DNA of 64,000 nucleotides from Streptomyces vilmorinianum (lineage in GTDB: Bacteria; Actinomycetota; Actinomycetes; Streptomycetales; Streptomycetaceae), in NCBI RefSeq assembly GCF_005517195.1, contig NZ_CP040244.1:2994001-3058000 (forward strand), read 5' to 3'. Below are positions 19,150 through 28,242 of this stretch, piece by piece. The position numbers and the translations under genes are program-made. Under the pieces are notes generated by a model that was not told the DNA's origin, made no database searches, and saw only the letters and a list, made by a program, of their open reading frames with translations. How positions within the stretch are numbered: position 1 is the first letter of the stretch; every line of letters starts with the position of its first letter.

Positions 19150-20013
19150 ATGACGTACCGGTCCTGGCAGCCCGAACACCGTCGCCGCCGACCCCGGCTC
19201 ACCCGCCGGGGCAAACTCGCGCTGCTCGTCGGCGCGGCCTTCGCGGTGGCGGCGGCGATCACCGTGCCGCTGCTGCTCCTCGACGAGGACAAGCCGAAGC
19301 CCACCCCCGAGAAGCTGCGGACCCTGGTGATCCCGGAGGGCTGGCGGGCGGCCCAGGTGTACGCGGCCGTCGACCGCTCCCTCGGCCTCGCCGAAGGCAC
19401 CACCCGCGGTGCCGCGGCCGCCCGGGCCGCCACGCTCACGCTTCCCGCGGCCGCCGGCGGAAACCCCGAGGGCTATCTCTTCCCGGCGACGTACCCCGTG
19501 GCGTCCTCGACCACCCCCGAGAGCCTGCTGCGCTACATGGTCGACACGGCGGGCAAGCGCTTCGGCACCGATCACATCGGCGCGGGCGCCCAGCGCCACG
19601 GCCTGAGCGTGCACCAGACGGTGATCATCGCCAGCATCGTGCAGGCCGAGGCCGACACCGCCGAGGACATGGGCAAGGTCGCCCGGGTCGTCCACAACCG
19701 CCTCGCCCGGGGCATGGCCCTCCAGATGGACTCGACGCTCAACTACGCCCTGGGCCGTTCCACCGTGGACACCACCCACGAGGACACCAGGATCGACAGC
19801 CCGTACAACACGTACGAACGCACCGGGCTGCCGCCCACCCCGATCGGCAACCCGGGCGATCAGGCGATGACGGCGTCGATCGAACCGGCGAAGGGCGACT
19901 GGCTGTACTTCGTGACCGTGCGGCCGGGGGACACCCGCTTCACCGCCGACTACGCGGAACACCAGGCGAACGTCGCCGAGTTCAACGCGAACCGGCGCGC
20001 GGCGCGAGGCTGA
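19150..20013 (+). CDS. MltG/YceG-like endolytic murein transglycosylase
   Basis: A 287-residue protein with one N-terminal membrane helix (LALLVGAAFAVAAAITVPLLLL) and an extracytoplasmic YceG domain. Landmarks are GYLFPATYPV, ASIVQAEADT with the conserved acidic residue, VARVVHNRLARGMALQMDSTLNYALG, SPYNTYERTGLPPTPIGNPG and the C-terminal YLYFVT-like WLYFVTV. The enzyme cuts nascent peptidoglycan strands. It is shorter than the usual Streptomyces MltG and lies outside the aroE-region context, so it is probably a second paralogue. Confidence 0.82.
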   Translation: MTYRSWQPEHRRRRPRLTRRGKLALLVGAAFAVAAAITVPLLLLDEDKPKPTPEKLRTLVIPEGWRAAQVYAAVDRSLGLAEGTTRGAAAARAATLTLPAAAGGNPEGYLFPATYPVASSTTPESLLRYMVDTAGKRFGTDHIGAGAQRHGLSVHQTVIIASIVQAEADTAEDMGKVARVVHNRLARGMALQMDSTLNYALGRSTVDTTHEDTRIDSPYNTYERTGLPPTPIGNPGDQAMTASIEPAKGDWLYFVTVRPGDTRFTADYAEHQANVAEFNANRRAARG

Positions 20014-20021
20014 CGGCCGAT

Positions 20022-21110
20022 TCAGCGGCTCGCCGCGGGCTCCAGGTCGAGCAGCCGACGGATCTCGGTGACGGCCGCGCGCCCGGCCCGGTTGGCGCCG
20101 ATCGTGGAGGCCGACGGGCCGTACCCGACCAGATGGACGCGCTCGTCCCGCACCGCGCGCGTGCCCTCGACGCGGATGCCGCCGCCCTGCTCGCGCAGCC
20201 TGAGCGGGGCGAGGTGGTCGATCGCGGCACGGAAACCGGTGGCCCAGAGGATCACGTCCGCGTCCACCGTCCGTCCGTCGGCCCAGGCCACCCCGGTCGG
20301 GGTGATGCGGTCGAACATGGGGTTGCGGTCCAGGACGCCGCGCTCGCGGGCGCCGCGGATCGCGTCGGTGAGCGGCAGGCCGGTGACCGAGACGACACTC
20401 TGCGGCGGAAGCCCGCGCCGTACGCGCTCCTCGACCATCGCGACGGCCGCCCGGCCCTCCCTCTCGCCGAAAGGCCCCTCACGGAAGACGGGCTCGCGCC
20501 GCGTCACCCAGGTCGTCTCCGCCGCGACCTCGGCGATCTCCATCAGATGCTGGGTCCCGGAGGCGCCGCCGCCGACCACGACGACCCTTCGACCCGCGAA
20601 CTCCTCGGGGCCGGGGTAGTTAGCGGTGTGCAGCTGGCGGCCGCGGAAGGTCTCCTGGCCCTGGTAGCGGGGCCAGAAGGGACGGTCCCAGGTGCCGGTC
20701 GCGTTGATCAGGGCACGGGTGGCGTACGTACCCTCCGAGGTCTCGACGCGCAGGCGCCCGCGCTCGCCCTCACGGACGGCGCTCACCTCGACGGGCCGGT
20801 GGACGCGCAGGTCGAAGCGGTCCTCGTACGTCGTGAAGTACTCGCCGATCACGTCGGAGGACGGCCGGCGATCGTCGGCCCCGGTCAGCTCCATCCCGGG
20901 CAGGGCGTGCATGCCGTGGACCCTGCCGTAGGTGAGCGAGGGCCAGCGGAACTGCCAGGCGCCGCCGGGACGCGGGGCATGATCGAGCACGACGAAGTCC
21001 CGGTCCGGCTCGAGGCCGGAGCGTCGCAGATGGTAGGCGGCCGAGAGGCCCGCCTGACCGGCGCCGATCACCACGACGTCGATGTCCCGTACCGCCACGA
21101 AATCGTTCAC
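20022..21110 (-). CDS. Flavin-containing mono-oxygenase-like FAD/NAD(P)-binding oxidoreductase
   Basis: About 362 residues with two dinucleotide-binding motifs, GAGQAGLSAAYHL near the N-terminus and VVGGGASGTQHL in the middle. Between them lies FRGRQLHTANY, which fits FxGxxxHxxxY, the fingerprint of class B flavin mono-oxygenases. It probably uses NADPH and O2 to oxygenate a heteroatom or ketone. The GTG start was chosen by homology of the region just before the first FAD motif; no clear ribosome-binding site is visible. It is convergent with the MltG-like gene and divergent from yjbQ. Confidence 0.8.
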   Translation of the reverse strand: MNDFVAVRDIDVVVIGAGQAGLSAAYHLRRSGLEPDRDFVVLDHAPRPGGAWQFRWPSLTYGRVHGMHALPGMELTGADDRRPSSDVIGEYFTTYEDRFDLRVHRPVEVSAVREGERGRLRVETSEGTYATRALINATGTWDRPFWPRYQGQETFRGRQLHTANYPGPEEFAGRRVVVVGGGASGTQHLMEIAEVAAETTWVTRREPVFREGPFGEREGRAAVAMVEERVRRGLPPQSVVSVTGLPLTDAIRGARERGVLDRNPMFDRITPTGVAWADGRTVDADVILWATGFRAAIDHLAPLRLREQGGGIRVEGTRAVRDERVHLVGYGPSASTIGANRAGRAAVTEIRRLLDLEPAASR

Positions 21111-21198
21111 GATTCCACTAACGGCGGCGGGTGCGGGGATCTTCCCGCGACGGGCGTGGATGCGTTCGATCCCGTACGACGAGAGGCAGGATGACCTC

Positions 21199-21618
21199 AT
21201 GTCGACCTTCACGACCCGCGTCCTCACGCTCACCACCGGCGCCACCGAGACCGTCACCGACCTGACCTCGGCCTGCACGGACTTCCTGAGCCAGGCGGCC
21301 CAGGGCCGCGACGGCCTCCTCCACCTCTTCGTCCCCCACGCCACGGCGGGCCTGGCCATCCTCGAAACGGGCTCCGGCAGCGACGCCGACCTCCTGGCCG
21401 CCCTCCACCACCTCCTCCCGGCCGACGACCGCTGGCAACACCGCCACGGCTCCCCGGGCCACGGCCGCGACCACGTCCTCCCGGCCCTGGTGCCACCACA
21501 CGCGACGGTGCCGGTGCTCGGGGGCCGGCTGGAGCTGGGGACGTGGCAGTCGATCTGCCTGGTCGACACGAACAAGGACAACCCGGAGCGTCAGGTGCGG
21601 TTGAGCTTCCTGGGCTGA
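21199..21618 (+). CDS. YjbQ family protein (UPF0047, secondary thiamine-phosphate synthase-like)
   Basis: A 139-residue protein with family motifs HLFVPHATAGLAILETGSG, WQHRHGSPGHGRDHVLPAL and LGTWQSICLVD. Family members show weak thiamine-phosphate synthase activity; the in vivo role is not settled. The start was set at the ATG following AGGCAGGA. Its last 28 bp overlap, on the opposite strand, the end of the acetoacetyl-CoA synthetase gene. Confidence 0.88.
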   Translation: MSTFTTRVLTLTTGATETVTDLTSACTDFLSQAAQGRDGLLHLFVPHATAGLAILETGSGSDADLLAALHHLLPADDRWQHRHGSPGHGRDHVLPALVPPHATVPVLGGRLELGTWQSICLVDTNKDNPERQVRLSFLG

Positions 21619-23735
21619 TCAGGGGGACCAGGATCGACCTCGGAGTGGCTGCCGCGCTGGTCATGCCGACAGGCCACTCGTGCTTCGGTGTGCGGATGGT
21701 CTGGTACCGGGGCGGGCTGCCCACGGTGTGCCGCGCGCTTGCTCCGTGCCGCGCCCAGCTGGGCGTAGAAGTCGATGAGTTCGGGGTTGTCGACCGCCGC
21801 GGGGTCGAGGATCTGCTCGGCGGGGATGCCCTGGAGCAGGCGCTTGACCGGGACTTCGAGCTTCTTGCCGGTCCTCGTGTGCGGGATGGCCGGCACGGAG
21901 AGGATCTCGTCGGGGACGTGGCGGGGTGAGGCGCCGGCGCGGATCGCGTCGCGGATCCGGTGCCGCAGGGCGTCGTCCAGGGTGATGCCGGGCGCCGGGA
22001 CGACGAACAAGGGCATCCAGTAGCCGCCGTCCGGCTCCTCCGCTCCGATGACAAGGGCCTCGGCGATCTCGGGAAAGCGTTCGACGATCTCGTGGATGTC
22101 GGCGCTGCCGAGGCGTACGCCGTTGCGGTTGAGGGTGGCGTCGGAGCGGCCGTGGACGATCAGCGAGCCGTGGGAGGTGAGGGTGATCCAGTCGCCGTGG
22201 CGCCACACGCCGGGGTAGGCCCCGAAGTAGGCGTCGTGGTAGCGGCTGCCCTGGGGGTCGTTCCAGAAGTACAGCGGCATGGACGGCATGGGCCTGGTGA
22301 TGACCAGTTCGCCGACCCGGTCGATGACCGGGAAGCCCTCGGCGTCGTAGGCGGCGAGCGCCACGCCCAGGTTGGGGGCGGAGAGCTCCCCCGCCCGGAC
22401 CGGGGTCGTGGGGGCGCTGCCGGCGAAGGCGGAGACGACGTCCGTGCCGCCGCTGGTGGAGGCCAGGAGGACGCCGGCGCCCACGTGGTCACGGACCCAG
22501 GGGTAGGCGGAGGCGGGCAGAGTCGATCCGGTGGAGCCGATGACGCGGATGGCCGAGAGGTCGTGCGCGGAGAGGTCGATGCCCAGCTTGGCCATGGCCA
22601 GCAGATACTGGGGGCTGGTACCGAAGACGGTGACCTTGTGGCGGTCCGCGAGCTGCCACAGGATGTCCGGTCGCGCGAGCGGCGCCGGACTGCCGTCGTA
22701 GGTGCAGGTGGTCGCGCCGGTGAGCAGGGTGGAGACGACCAGGTTCCACATCATCCAGTGGGTGGTGGTGTACCACAGCAGGCGGTCCCCGAGGCCCAGA
22801 TCGGTGTGCAGGCCGAGGGTCTTGAGGTGTTCGAGCAGGACGCCGCCGTGGCCGTGGACGATGCCCTTGGGCGGGCCCGTGGTGCCGGAGGAGAAGACGA
22901 CCCACAGGGGATGGTCGAACGGTACGGGGGCGAAGCCGAGGTGCTCGGTGCGGGCCGCCGCGTCCTCCCAGGGAACCGTCAGCCCTGCGTGCCGGGCCTC
23001 GGGCCAGCCAAGGCCCACGTGCTCCACGAGAATCGTGGCCTTCAGCGTCGACAGCGCGTCGGCCAGTTCGAGCGAAGCGGCACGGCGGTCGTGTGTGGTG
23101 CCGTTGAAGAGATAGCCGTCCGCGGTGATGAGGACGGTGGGCCGGATCTGGGTGAATCGGTCGGCGGCGGCCTTGGGGGCGTAGTCCTGGCCGCACACCG
23201 ACCACACCGCGCCCAGGCTGACGGTGGCGAGGAAGGCGATGATCGCGTGCGGGGTGTTGGGCAGGTAGCCCACCACCCGGTCGCCCTGTCCGACACCCAG
23301 CTCGCGCAGGGTGGCCGCGACGGAGGCGACCTGGTCGCGCAGCTGCCGACCCGTGATCTCGTAGCCGGATCCCGTCTCGTCCAAAGCGGTGATCGCGGGA
23401 GCGTCCGGCCGCAGGTCGCGCAGCGCGTGGTGGGCGTAGTTCAGGGTGGCGCCGGGAAACCAGCGGGCGCCCGGCATGGTCTCCTCGGCCAGCACCCGCT
23501 CGTACGGCGTCGCCGCGTCGACGCCGAAGTACTCCCACACCGCGGCCCAGAATCCTTCCAGGTCGGTGACCGACCAGCGGTACAGGGCCTGGTAGTCGGT
23601 GGGGTCCTGGACGCCTTCTGCGCCCTGGTGCCGGGCCGCCCATCGGGCGAAGTCGGCGATGCGGCTGCCGGCGGCCGCCTCCGGGTCGGGAGTGAAGAAG
23701 GGTTCCGGATACGGCGTGGCGTGCGGGATGCTCAT
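21591..23735 (-). CDS. aacS: Acetoacetate-CoA ligase (acetoacetyl-CoA synthetase)
   Basis: A 714-residue ANL-family enzyme that activates acetoacetate with ATP and CoA. The P-loop is SSGTTGPPKGIVHGHGG, the A5-like region YFWNDPQGSRYHDAYF, and the catalytic Lys lies in TGKKLEVPVKRLLQG. Homology fades at IDFYAQLG; the last 45 or so residues are polar, unrelated to the family, and run antisense into yjbQ. Its start overlaps the hydroxylase stop (ATGA). In this operon it may salvage acetoacetate released by the FAH-type hydrolase. Confidence 0.9.
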   Translation of the reverse strand: MSIPHATPYPEPFFTPDPEAAAGSRIADFARWAARHQGAEGVQDPTDYQALYRWSVTDLEGFWAAVWEYFGVDAATPYERVLAEETMPGARWFPGATLNYAHHALRDLRPDAPAITALDETGSGYEITGRQLRDQVASVAATLRELGVGQGDRVVGYLPNTPHAIIAFLATVSLGAVWSVCGQDYAPKAAADRFTQIRPTVLITADGYLFNGTTHDRRAASLELADALSTLKATILVEHVGLGWPEARHAGLTVPWEDAAARTEHLGFAPVPFDHPLWVVFSSGTTGPPKGIVHGHGGVLLEHLKTLGLHTDLGLGDRLLWYTTTHWMMWNLVVSTLLTGATTCTYDGSPAPLARPDILWQLADRHKVTVFGTSPQYLLAMAKLGIDLSAHDLSAIRVIGSTGSTLPASAYPWVRDHVGAGVLLASTSGGTDVVSAFAGSAPTTPVRAGELSAPNLGVALAAYDAEGFPVIDRVGELVITRPMPSMPLYFWNDPQGSRYHDAYFGAYPGVWRHGDWITLTSHGSLIVHGRSDATLNRNGVRLGSADIHEIVERFPEIAEALVIGAEEPDGGYWMPLFVVPAPGITLDDALRHRIRDAIRAGASPRHVPDEILSVPAIPHTRTGKKLEVPVKRLLQGIPAEQILDPAAVDNPELIDFYAQLGAARSKRAAHRGQPAPVPDHPHTEARVACRHDQRGSHSEVDPGPPDQPRKLNRT

Positions 23736-25381
23736 CGTGTGGTGCTCCTCGGCAGGGGTGAGGGCAGGCCCTCGGCGGGGCGGCGGGCCGTGTGCAGCAG
23801 CAGGGCCCAGGCGGCGGTGTCGGAGAAGTCGCCGGTGCCGGCGGGGACCGTGTCCAGCACGACGCGATCGGGACGCAGCAGGACGGCATCCGCCCGGCCG
23901 CGTGCCAGCCAGGCGGCAAGGGTGCCGTCGTCGCCCAGGTCGTCCACGCGGATCACGCGTGCGCCGATCGACGTGGCCACGGCCGTCACCCGCGGGGTGG
24001 GTGGCACGGTGGTCAGGACGGCGAAGGAATCCCCGAGGACGTCATCCAGACGCACGCGTCTGCCGTCGACGACCACCCAGGGCTGCGGGCACGAGGTGCC
24101 GGCAAGCACGTGGCCGACCAGGCGTGGGCGGCGCCGTACCAGTGGACCGGCGGCCAGGGCGGGGCTGAGGTCGCGGCTCACTGTCGCTGTCACGCCTGGG
24201 ATGCGGCAGGCAGCGCCCACGACGGCCCTGCGGATCGCCGCGGCGCGGTCCTGTCCGCCGGTCATGGCCCAGCCGACGACGACCGCGATGCGGATCAGGT
24301 GGCGGGCGTGCGGCTTGCGTTCGCGCTCGTAGGTGTCCAACAGTGCTTCGTCCGCGCCCTGTTGGAGAACGCGGGCCAGTTTCCAGGTGAGGTTGTGGGC
24401 GTCGCGCAGGCCCGCGCACAGCCCCTGCCCGACGAAAGGCGGGGTGAGGTGAGCCGCGTCGCCCAGCAGGAAGACACGACCCCGGCGCCACCGGTCGGCC
24501 AGGCGGGCCCGGAAGGTGTACTGCGCCTGCCGGATCACCTCGAAGTCGCCGCCCGACGCGGCATCACGCGGCAGGTCCACCCAGGGGGCGACCAGCTCGC
24601 GCAGGCGCTCCAGCCCCTCCGGGCCGTCCAGGGGCTCGTGGCCGGCCAGCCGGAACTCCCAGCGGTAGCGGTCCTCGCCGATGCGCATGAAGGTGGCCGG
24701 CCGGGTCGGGCAGCATATCTGCTCTGCGCCTTCCCAGGTGGACACGCGGCGGCTGGTGCGCACGTCGACGACTCGCCAGCTCTCCTCGAAGTGCAGGTCC
24801 TCCCATACGGCGCCGATGGCGTCGCGGGTGAGACCGCCCGCGCCGTCGCAGCCGAGGACGGCATCGGCCCACAGGTGCTCCACCTCGCCGCTGCCGTTGC
24901 CGTCGCTGCCGTCGCGGCGGAAGGCGACCCGGACCGGACCCGTCGAACCGTTCGGTCCGTCGGTGTCCTGGGTGACGGACACGACCTCCACGCCGCCCCG
25001 CAGCTCGCACTCGGGACGCCGCGCCAGAGCTGCGCGGAGCAGGCGTTCCAGCTCGGGCTGGTCGAACATGCTGGTCTGCGGAAAGCCGTGGTGCCCGTGA
25101 GCCGAGCGCGGGAACTCGGCGATCACGCGGCGCCGGGCGTCCAGGAGCCGCAGCCCGCGCGCCGGGCGCGCGAGGGCGGCGAACTCCTCGTGGACGCCGA
25201 CGCTCTGCAGGATCCGACGGATCTCGTCGTCCACGGCGACGGCACGCGGCAGAGGGTAGACGTCCCGGTGGCGTTCCAGGACGATGCTGCGCACTCCGTG
25301 GCGGGCGAGCAGGAGGGCGGCCGTGACTCCCACGGGCCCCGCCCCGATGATCACCACCGGTATCCGGGACGCGGCGCTCAC
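23732..25381 (-). CDS. FAD-dependent aromatic hydroxylase (MhpA/PheA-TfdB type)
   Basis: A 549-residue class A flavoprotein mono-oxygenase. The FAD-binding GAGPVGVTAALLLARHG is at the N-terminus, GCDGAGGLTRDAIG provides the DG motif, and GRVFLLGDAAHLTPP the GD motif. A thioredoxin-like C-terminal domain follows, as in MhpA and phenol hydroxylases. It would hydroxylate a phenolic ring to a catechol. Translation starts at GTG overlapping the stop of the FAH gene (GTGA). Confidence 0.88.
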   Translation of the reverse strand: MSAASRIPVVIIGAGPVGVTAALLLARHGVRSIVLERHRDVYPLPRAVAVDDEIRRILQSVGVHEEFAALARPARGLRLLDARRRVIAEFPRSAHGHHGFPQTSMFDQPELERLLRAALARRPECELRGGVEVVSVTQDTDGPNGSTGPVRVAFRRDGSDGNGSGEVEHLWADAVLGCDGAGGLTRDAIGAVWEDLHFEESWRVVDVRTSRRVSTWEGAEQICCPTRPATFMRIGEDRYRWEFRLAGHEPLDGPEGLERLRELVAPWVDLPRDAASGGDFEVIRQAQYTFRARLADRWRRGRVFLLGDAAHLTPPFVGQGLCAGLRDAHNLTWKLARVLQQGADEALLDTYERERKPHARHLIRIAVVVGWAMTGGQDRAAAIRRAVVGAACRIPGVTATVSRDLSPALAAGPLVRRRPRLVGHVLAGTSCPQPWVVVDGRRVRLDDVLGDSFAVLTTVPPTPRVTAVATSIGARVIRVDDLGDDGTLAAWLARGRADAVLLRPDRVVLDTVPAGTGDFSDTAAWALLLHTARRPAEGLPSPLPRSTTR

Positions 25382-26316
25382 GTCGCGTCCGTCACAGGGG
25401 TCTGCTGCTCGCCGAGGTCGATCCGTCCGTCCGGCGTGGCGATCGTCGCGGTGATGAGGTCGCCCTCGCGCAGGTAACGGGGGTTCTTGGCCTGGCCGTT
25501 GAAGAACGCCTTCCACTTCAGCGCGGGCGGCAGCAACGCCCCGATCTTCTCGACCGGCTTGGGCGGGGCCTTCAGGGCCGTGCCGCCGGGGGTACCGGTC
25601 AGCAGCAGGTCGCCCGGATCCAGGGTCTGGAAGCGGGCGAGCAGGGTGAGCGCCTGCGCGGGCCGTACGATCATGTCGGCGAGCGTGCGGTCCTGGCGCG
25701 GTTCGCCGTTGACCGACAGCCTCAGCCGCAGGTCGAGCAGATGAGCGAAGTCCTCGGGCTCCAGCAGGGCCAGGTAGGGCCCCGTCGGTGTGAAGGTCGG
25801 GTAGGACTTGCTCTCGTAGAACTGGGTCTTGGTCAGCTGGACGTCCCGGGCGCTGACGTCGTTGGTGAGGACGAGTCCGGCGACGTACCGCGGCAGGTCC
25901 CGCTCCTCGACGACGGTGCCCACGGGCAGGGGGGCGCCCATGACGAGACCGAGTTCGATTTCGTAGTCGAGGAACTTCACGTGCGCGGGGCGGACGATCG
26001 CCTCGTGCGGGCCGCTGACCGAGCCGGACGCCTTGCGGAAGAAGGTCGGCGGGATCTCGCCGGTGAATCCCGAATCGCGGGCGTGGCTGCGGTAGTTCAC
26101 CATCTGGGCGACCACCCGGCACGGGGTGGTGACCGGAGGAAGCGCCACCAGGTCGGCGACGGGAGTGCCCGGATCCTCGCTCCCCGCGGCCTCTCGTACG
26201 GCGGCGCGGTCGGCGAGCAGTTCGGCGGTGGTGACCGCCTTGGTCTGGATGCGGACGGCGCGGTCGTCCCGGACGACCCACCAGCCGTCGGTGGTGCGCA
26301 GAACGTTGGTACTCAT
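25378..26316 (-). CDS. Fumarylacetoacetate hydrolase family protein
   Basis: A 312-residue FAH-fold hydrolase. The metal site is visible as DYEIELGLVMG and TNDVSARD, and the active-site loop as GTPGGTALKAPP. Family members cleave C-C bonds in ring-fission products or act as decarboxylases and isomerases. The start overlaps the dioxygenase stop (ATGA). In this operon it should process the product of the extradiol-type dioxygenase. Confidence 0.9.
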   Translation of the reverse strand: MSTNVLRTTDGWWVVRDDRAVRIQTKAVTTAELLADRAAVREAAGSEDPGTPVADLVALPPVTTPCRVVAQMVNYRSHARDSGFTGEIPPTFFRKASGSVSGPHEAIVRPAHVKFLDYEIELGLVMGAPLPVGTVVEERDLPRYVAGLVLTNDVSARDVQLTKTQFYESKSYPTFTPTGPYLALLEPEDFAHLLDLRLRLSVNGEPRQDRTLADMIVRPAQALTLLARFQTLDPGDLLLTGTPGGTALKAPPKPVEKIGALLPPALKWKAFFNGQAKNPRYLREGDLITATIATPDGRIDLGEQQTPVTDAT

Positions 26317-27458
26317 GAGCTCATCGCTTTCATCAGGCCCAGCAGGCGTGCGGGGTCGAGTTCGTTGTCGCCGCGCAGGGCCGCCATGACCTCGCGGAGC
26401 TTGGCGGGGGACGGGTTCGTGCCCAGGAAGTCGCGAGTGACCGGCGGGCCCCACTGGGCCAGGCCGCTCGCCGACATCGACGCCCAGCCAGGCTCGATGT
26501 CGCAGGAGAACAGGTCGCCGTCGGCGAAGTGCTCCAGCATGAAGCGGTCGGGGTCGCGCCAGTAGTCGAAGAGCTGGCTGCCCTGGATGTGCCGGCCGAT
26601 GCCCCAGCTGCGCCGGTAGCCGCGCTCGGCCAGGTACTCACCGCCTCCGGCGATCGCATCGAGGTCGGTGACCTGGTAGGCGGAGTGGACGTAGCCGTTG
26701 CCCGGTCCCAGGTGCATGGCCAGCGTGTGGTGGTCCACGGCCAGGCCGCCCTGGTCACAACGGATGAACGCCATGGTCGGCCCGCGCTCGCGCTGTCCGT
26801 CCAGGAACAGGAAGTCGCTGACGATCATCCCCAGGGTGTCCAGGTACCAGTCCAGGGCGCGGGCGAACACCCGTGTCTCCAGCACGACGTGGCCGAGCCG
26901 CTGGATACGGGACGGCTCACGGGGCGGTCGCTGGGTGGTGTTCGTACGGCGGTGCTCGGTGCCGAAGTTGAGGGACAGAGGCTGCTGCTCGGGTAGCGCG
27001 GGCAGCTGTTCGGCACAGTGGGCGACCCGGACCGGGAAGCCCGAGGGGTCGAGCAGGGCGACCGACTGTCCTCCTCCAGGTACGTCGATGTCCCTGACGG
27101 CACCGCCGGTGGCGCGGGCCAACCGGTCCAGGTCGCTCCGCTCGGCCGCGCGGAACGCCGGTCCGATGAAGCGGGAGGTGCGCCCGCGCCGGATGACCAT
27201 GCAGGGGGAGCCCGCGAACGTGCCGCGCAGCCACAGCTCCCGCTCGGTGCGGGCGGCGATCGCGAACCCGAAGTCACGCGCGAACACCTCGGCTCGGTCC
27301 AGATCCGGCTTCTCGAACTCCAGCCAGGCCAGGTCGGCCACCTTGATCACGGGATTCCGGGCGCGCCCGGGGTGCTCGCCGCGGAGGGCACCCCGCTCGC
27401 TGTGAAGGTCTTGGTGGGGCGTCTGGGGAGCGGCCCTGTCAACGGGGGTGGGGGGCAT
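26313..27458 (-). CDS. Extradiol-type ring-cleavage dioxygenase (two VOC domains)
   Basis: A 381-residue protein with two vicinal-oxygen-chelate domains. The C-terminal domain carries a likely 2-His-1-carboxylate Fe(II) site: His in LGHVVLE, His in AVDHHTLAMH and Glu in RFMLEHF. Extradiol enzymes of this type open catechols next to the diol. GGAGG lies 6 nt before the ATG. It is the first gene of the coupled four-gene operon. Confidence 0.85.
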   Translation of the reverse strand: MPPTPVDRAAPQTPHQDLHSERGALRGEHPGRARNPVIKVADLAWLEFEKPDLDRAEVFARDFGFAIAARTERELWLRGTFAGSPCMVIRRGRTSRFIGPAFRAAERSDLDRLARATGGAVRDIDVPGGGQSVALLDPSGFPVRVAHCAEQLPALPEQQPLSLNFGTEHRRTNTTQRPPREPSRIQRLGHVVLETRVFARALDWYLDTLGMIVSDFLFLDGQRERGPTMAFIRCDQGGLAVDHHTLAMHLGPGNGYVHSAYQVTDLDAIAGGGEYLAERGYRRSWGIGRHIQGSQLFDYWRDPDRFMLEHFADGDLFSCDIEPGWASMSASGLAQWGPPVTRDFLGTNPSPAKLREVMAALRGDNELDPARLLGLMKAMSS

Positions 27459-27595
27459 GGTGTCCTCCAAGCAACACTGCCGTAATGAGGAAATCATCAA
27501 CTTTGGCGCTTCTCATCGTCAATAGCTTGAAGCCAGAGAATTGATAAATCCATCAGTCATGGGGGACTCATCGTCACGGTTGCTAGACTGGCCGT
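27459..27595. promoter_or_regulatory. Divergent promoter region between the aromatic operon and tetR
   Basis: Rightward, the extended -10 TGCTAGACT (27581-27589) ends 6 nt before the tetR ATG, and no Shine-Dalgarno exists, so the tetR mRNA is probably leaderless. Leftward, TTGACG (27522-27517) and GATGAT (27498-27493) stand 18 bp apart as weak -35 and -10 boxes. An imperfect palindrome with TGAT/ATCA arms (27540-27557) is a possible TetR operator. The sequence is markedly more A+T-rich than its flanks. Confidence 0.45.
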
Positions 27596-28231
27596 ATGCC
27601 GACGTCAGCCCCGCCCAAGAACCGCTTCGAGCGACGCCGCGCCGAGACCCGTCTCGCGCTCGTCCGTGCGGCCCGGCGGATCCTCGCGGAGACGGGCGAC
27701 ACCAGTGCCAGCATCCAGGCGATCGCCGAGCGCGCGGACGTGGGTTTCGGCTCCTTCTACAACCACTTCGAGTCGAAGACGGAGCTGTTCGACGCCGCCG
27801 TGGCGGACGCCCTCGAGGAGTTCGGGCAGGTCATCGACGAGCGCGTACGAGGGATCGAGGACCCGGCCGAGCTCGTCGCGGCGGGCTTCCGGCTGACCGC
27901 CCAGATGGCCGACTCCCACCCGGAACTCCTGCGGATCCTGCGCGATCGCGGTCTGGCCCACATTCACTCCGAGGGGGGCCTCGCCCCACGAGCGCTGCGC
28001 GACCTGGAGATCGGCATCGCCTCGGGCCGCTTCACCTGCACCAGCGCGACCATCGCCCTGTCCGCCGTGGGCGGGACCCTGATGTCCCTCGTCGCACTGC
28101 GGCTGGCCCACCCCGACCTCGACGGTGACGAGGCCGCCGCCGACCTGGCCGAGATGGTCCTGCGCATGCTCGGCGTCCCCGCGCAGGACGCCCACGAGGT
28201 CACCCGGCGTCCGCTGCCCCAGCTCGGCTGA
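27596..28231 (+). CDS. TetR/AcrR family transcriptional regulator
   Basis: A 211-residue regulator. The HTH is at residues 25-65 (AARRILAETGDTSASIQAIAERADVGFGSFYNHFESKTELF), an exact TetR layout. The ligand domain is about 140 residues. It is divergent from the aromatic operon and is its most likely repressor, released by an aromatic substrate or CoA ester. It ends 11 bp from the convergent expansin-like gene. Confidence 0.93.
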   Translation: MPTSAPPKNRFERRRAETRLALVRAARRILAETGDTSASIQAIAERADVGFGSFYNHFESKTELFDAAVADALEEFGQVIDERVRGIEDPAELVAAGFRLTAQMADSHPELLRILRDRGLAHIHSEGGLAPRALRDLEIGIASGRFTCTSATIALSAVGGTLMSLVALRLAHPDLDGDEAAADLAEMVLRMLGVPAQDAHEVTRRPLPQLG

Positions 28232-28242
28232 GCTTCTTGGGC

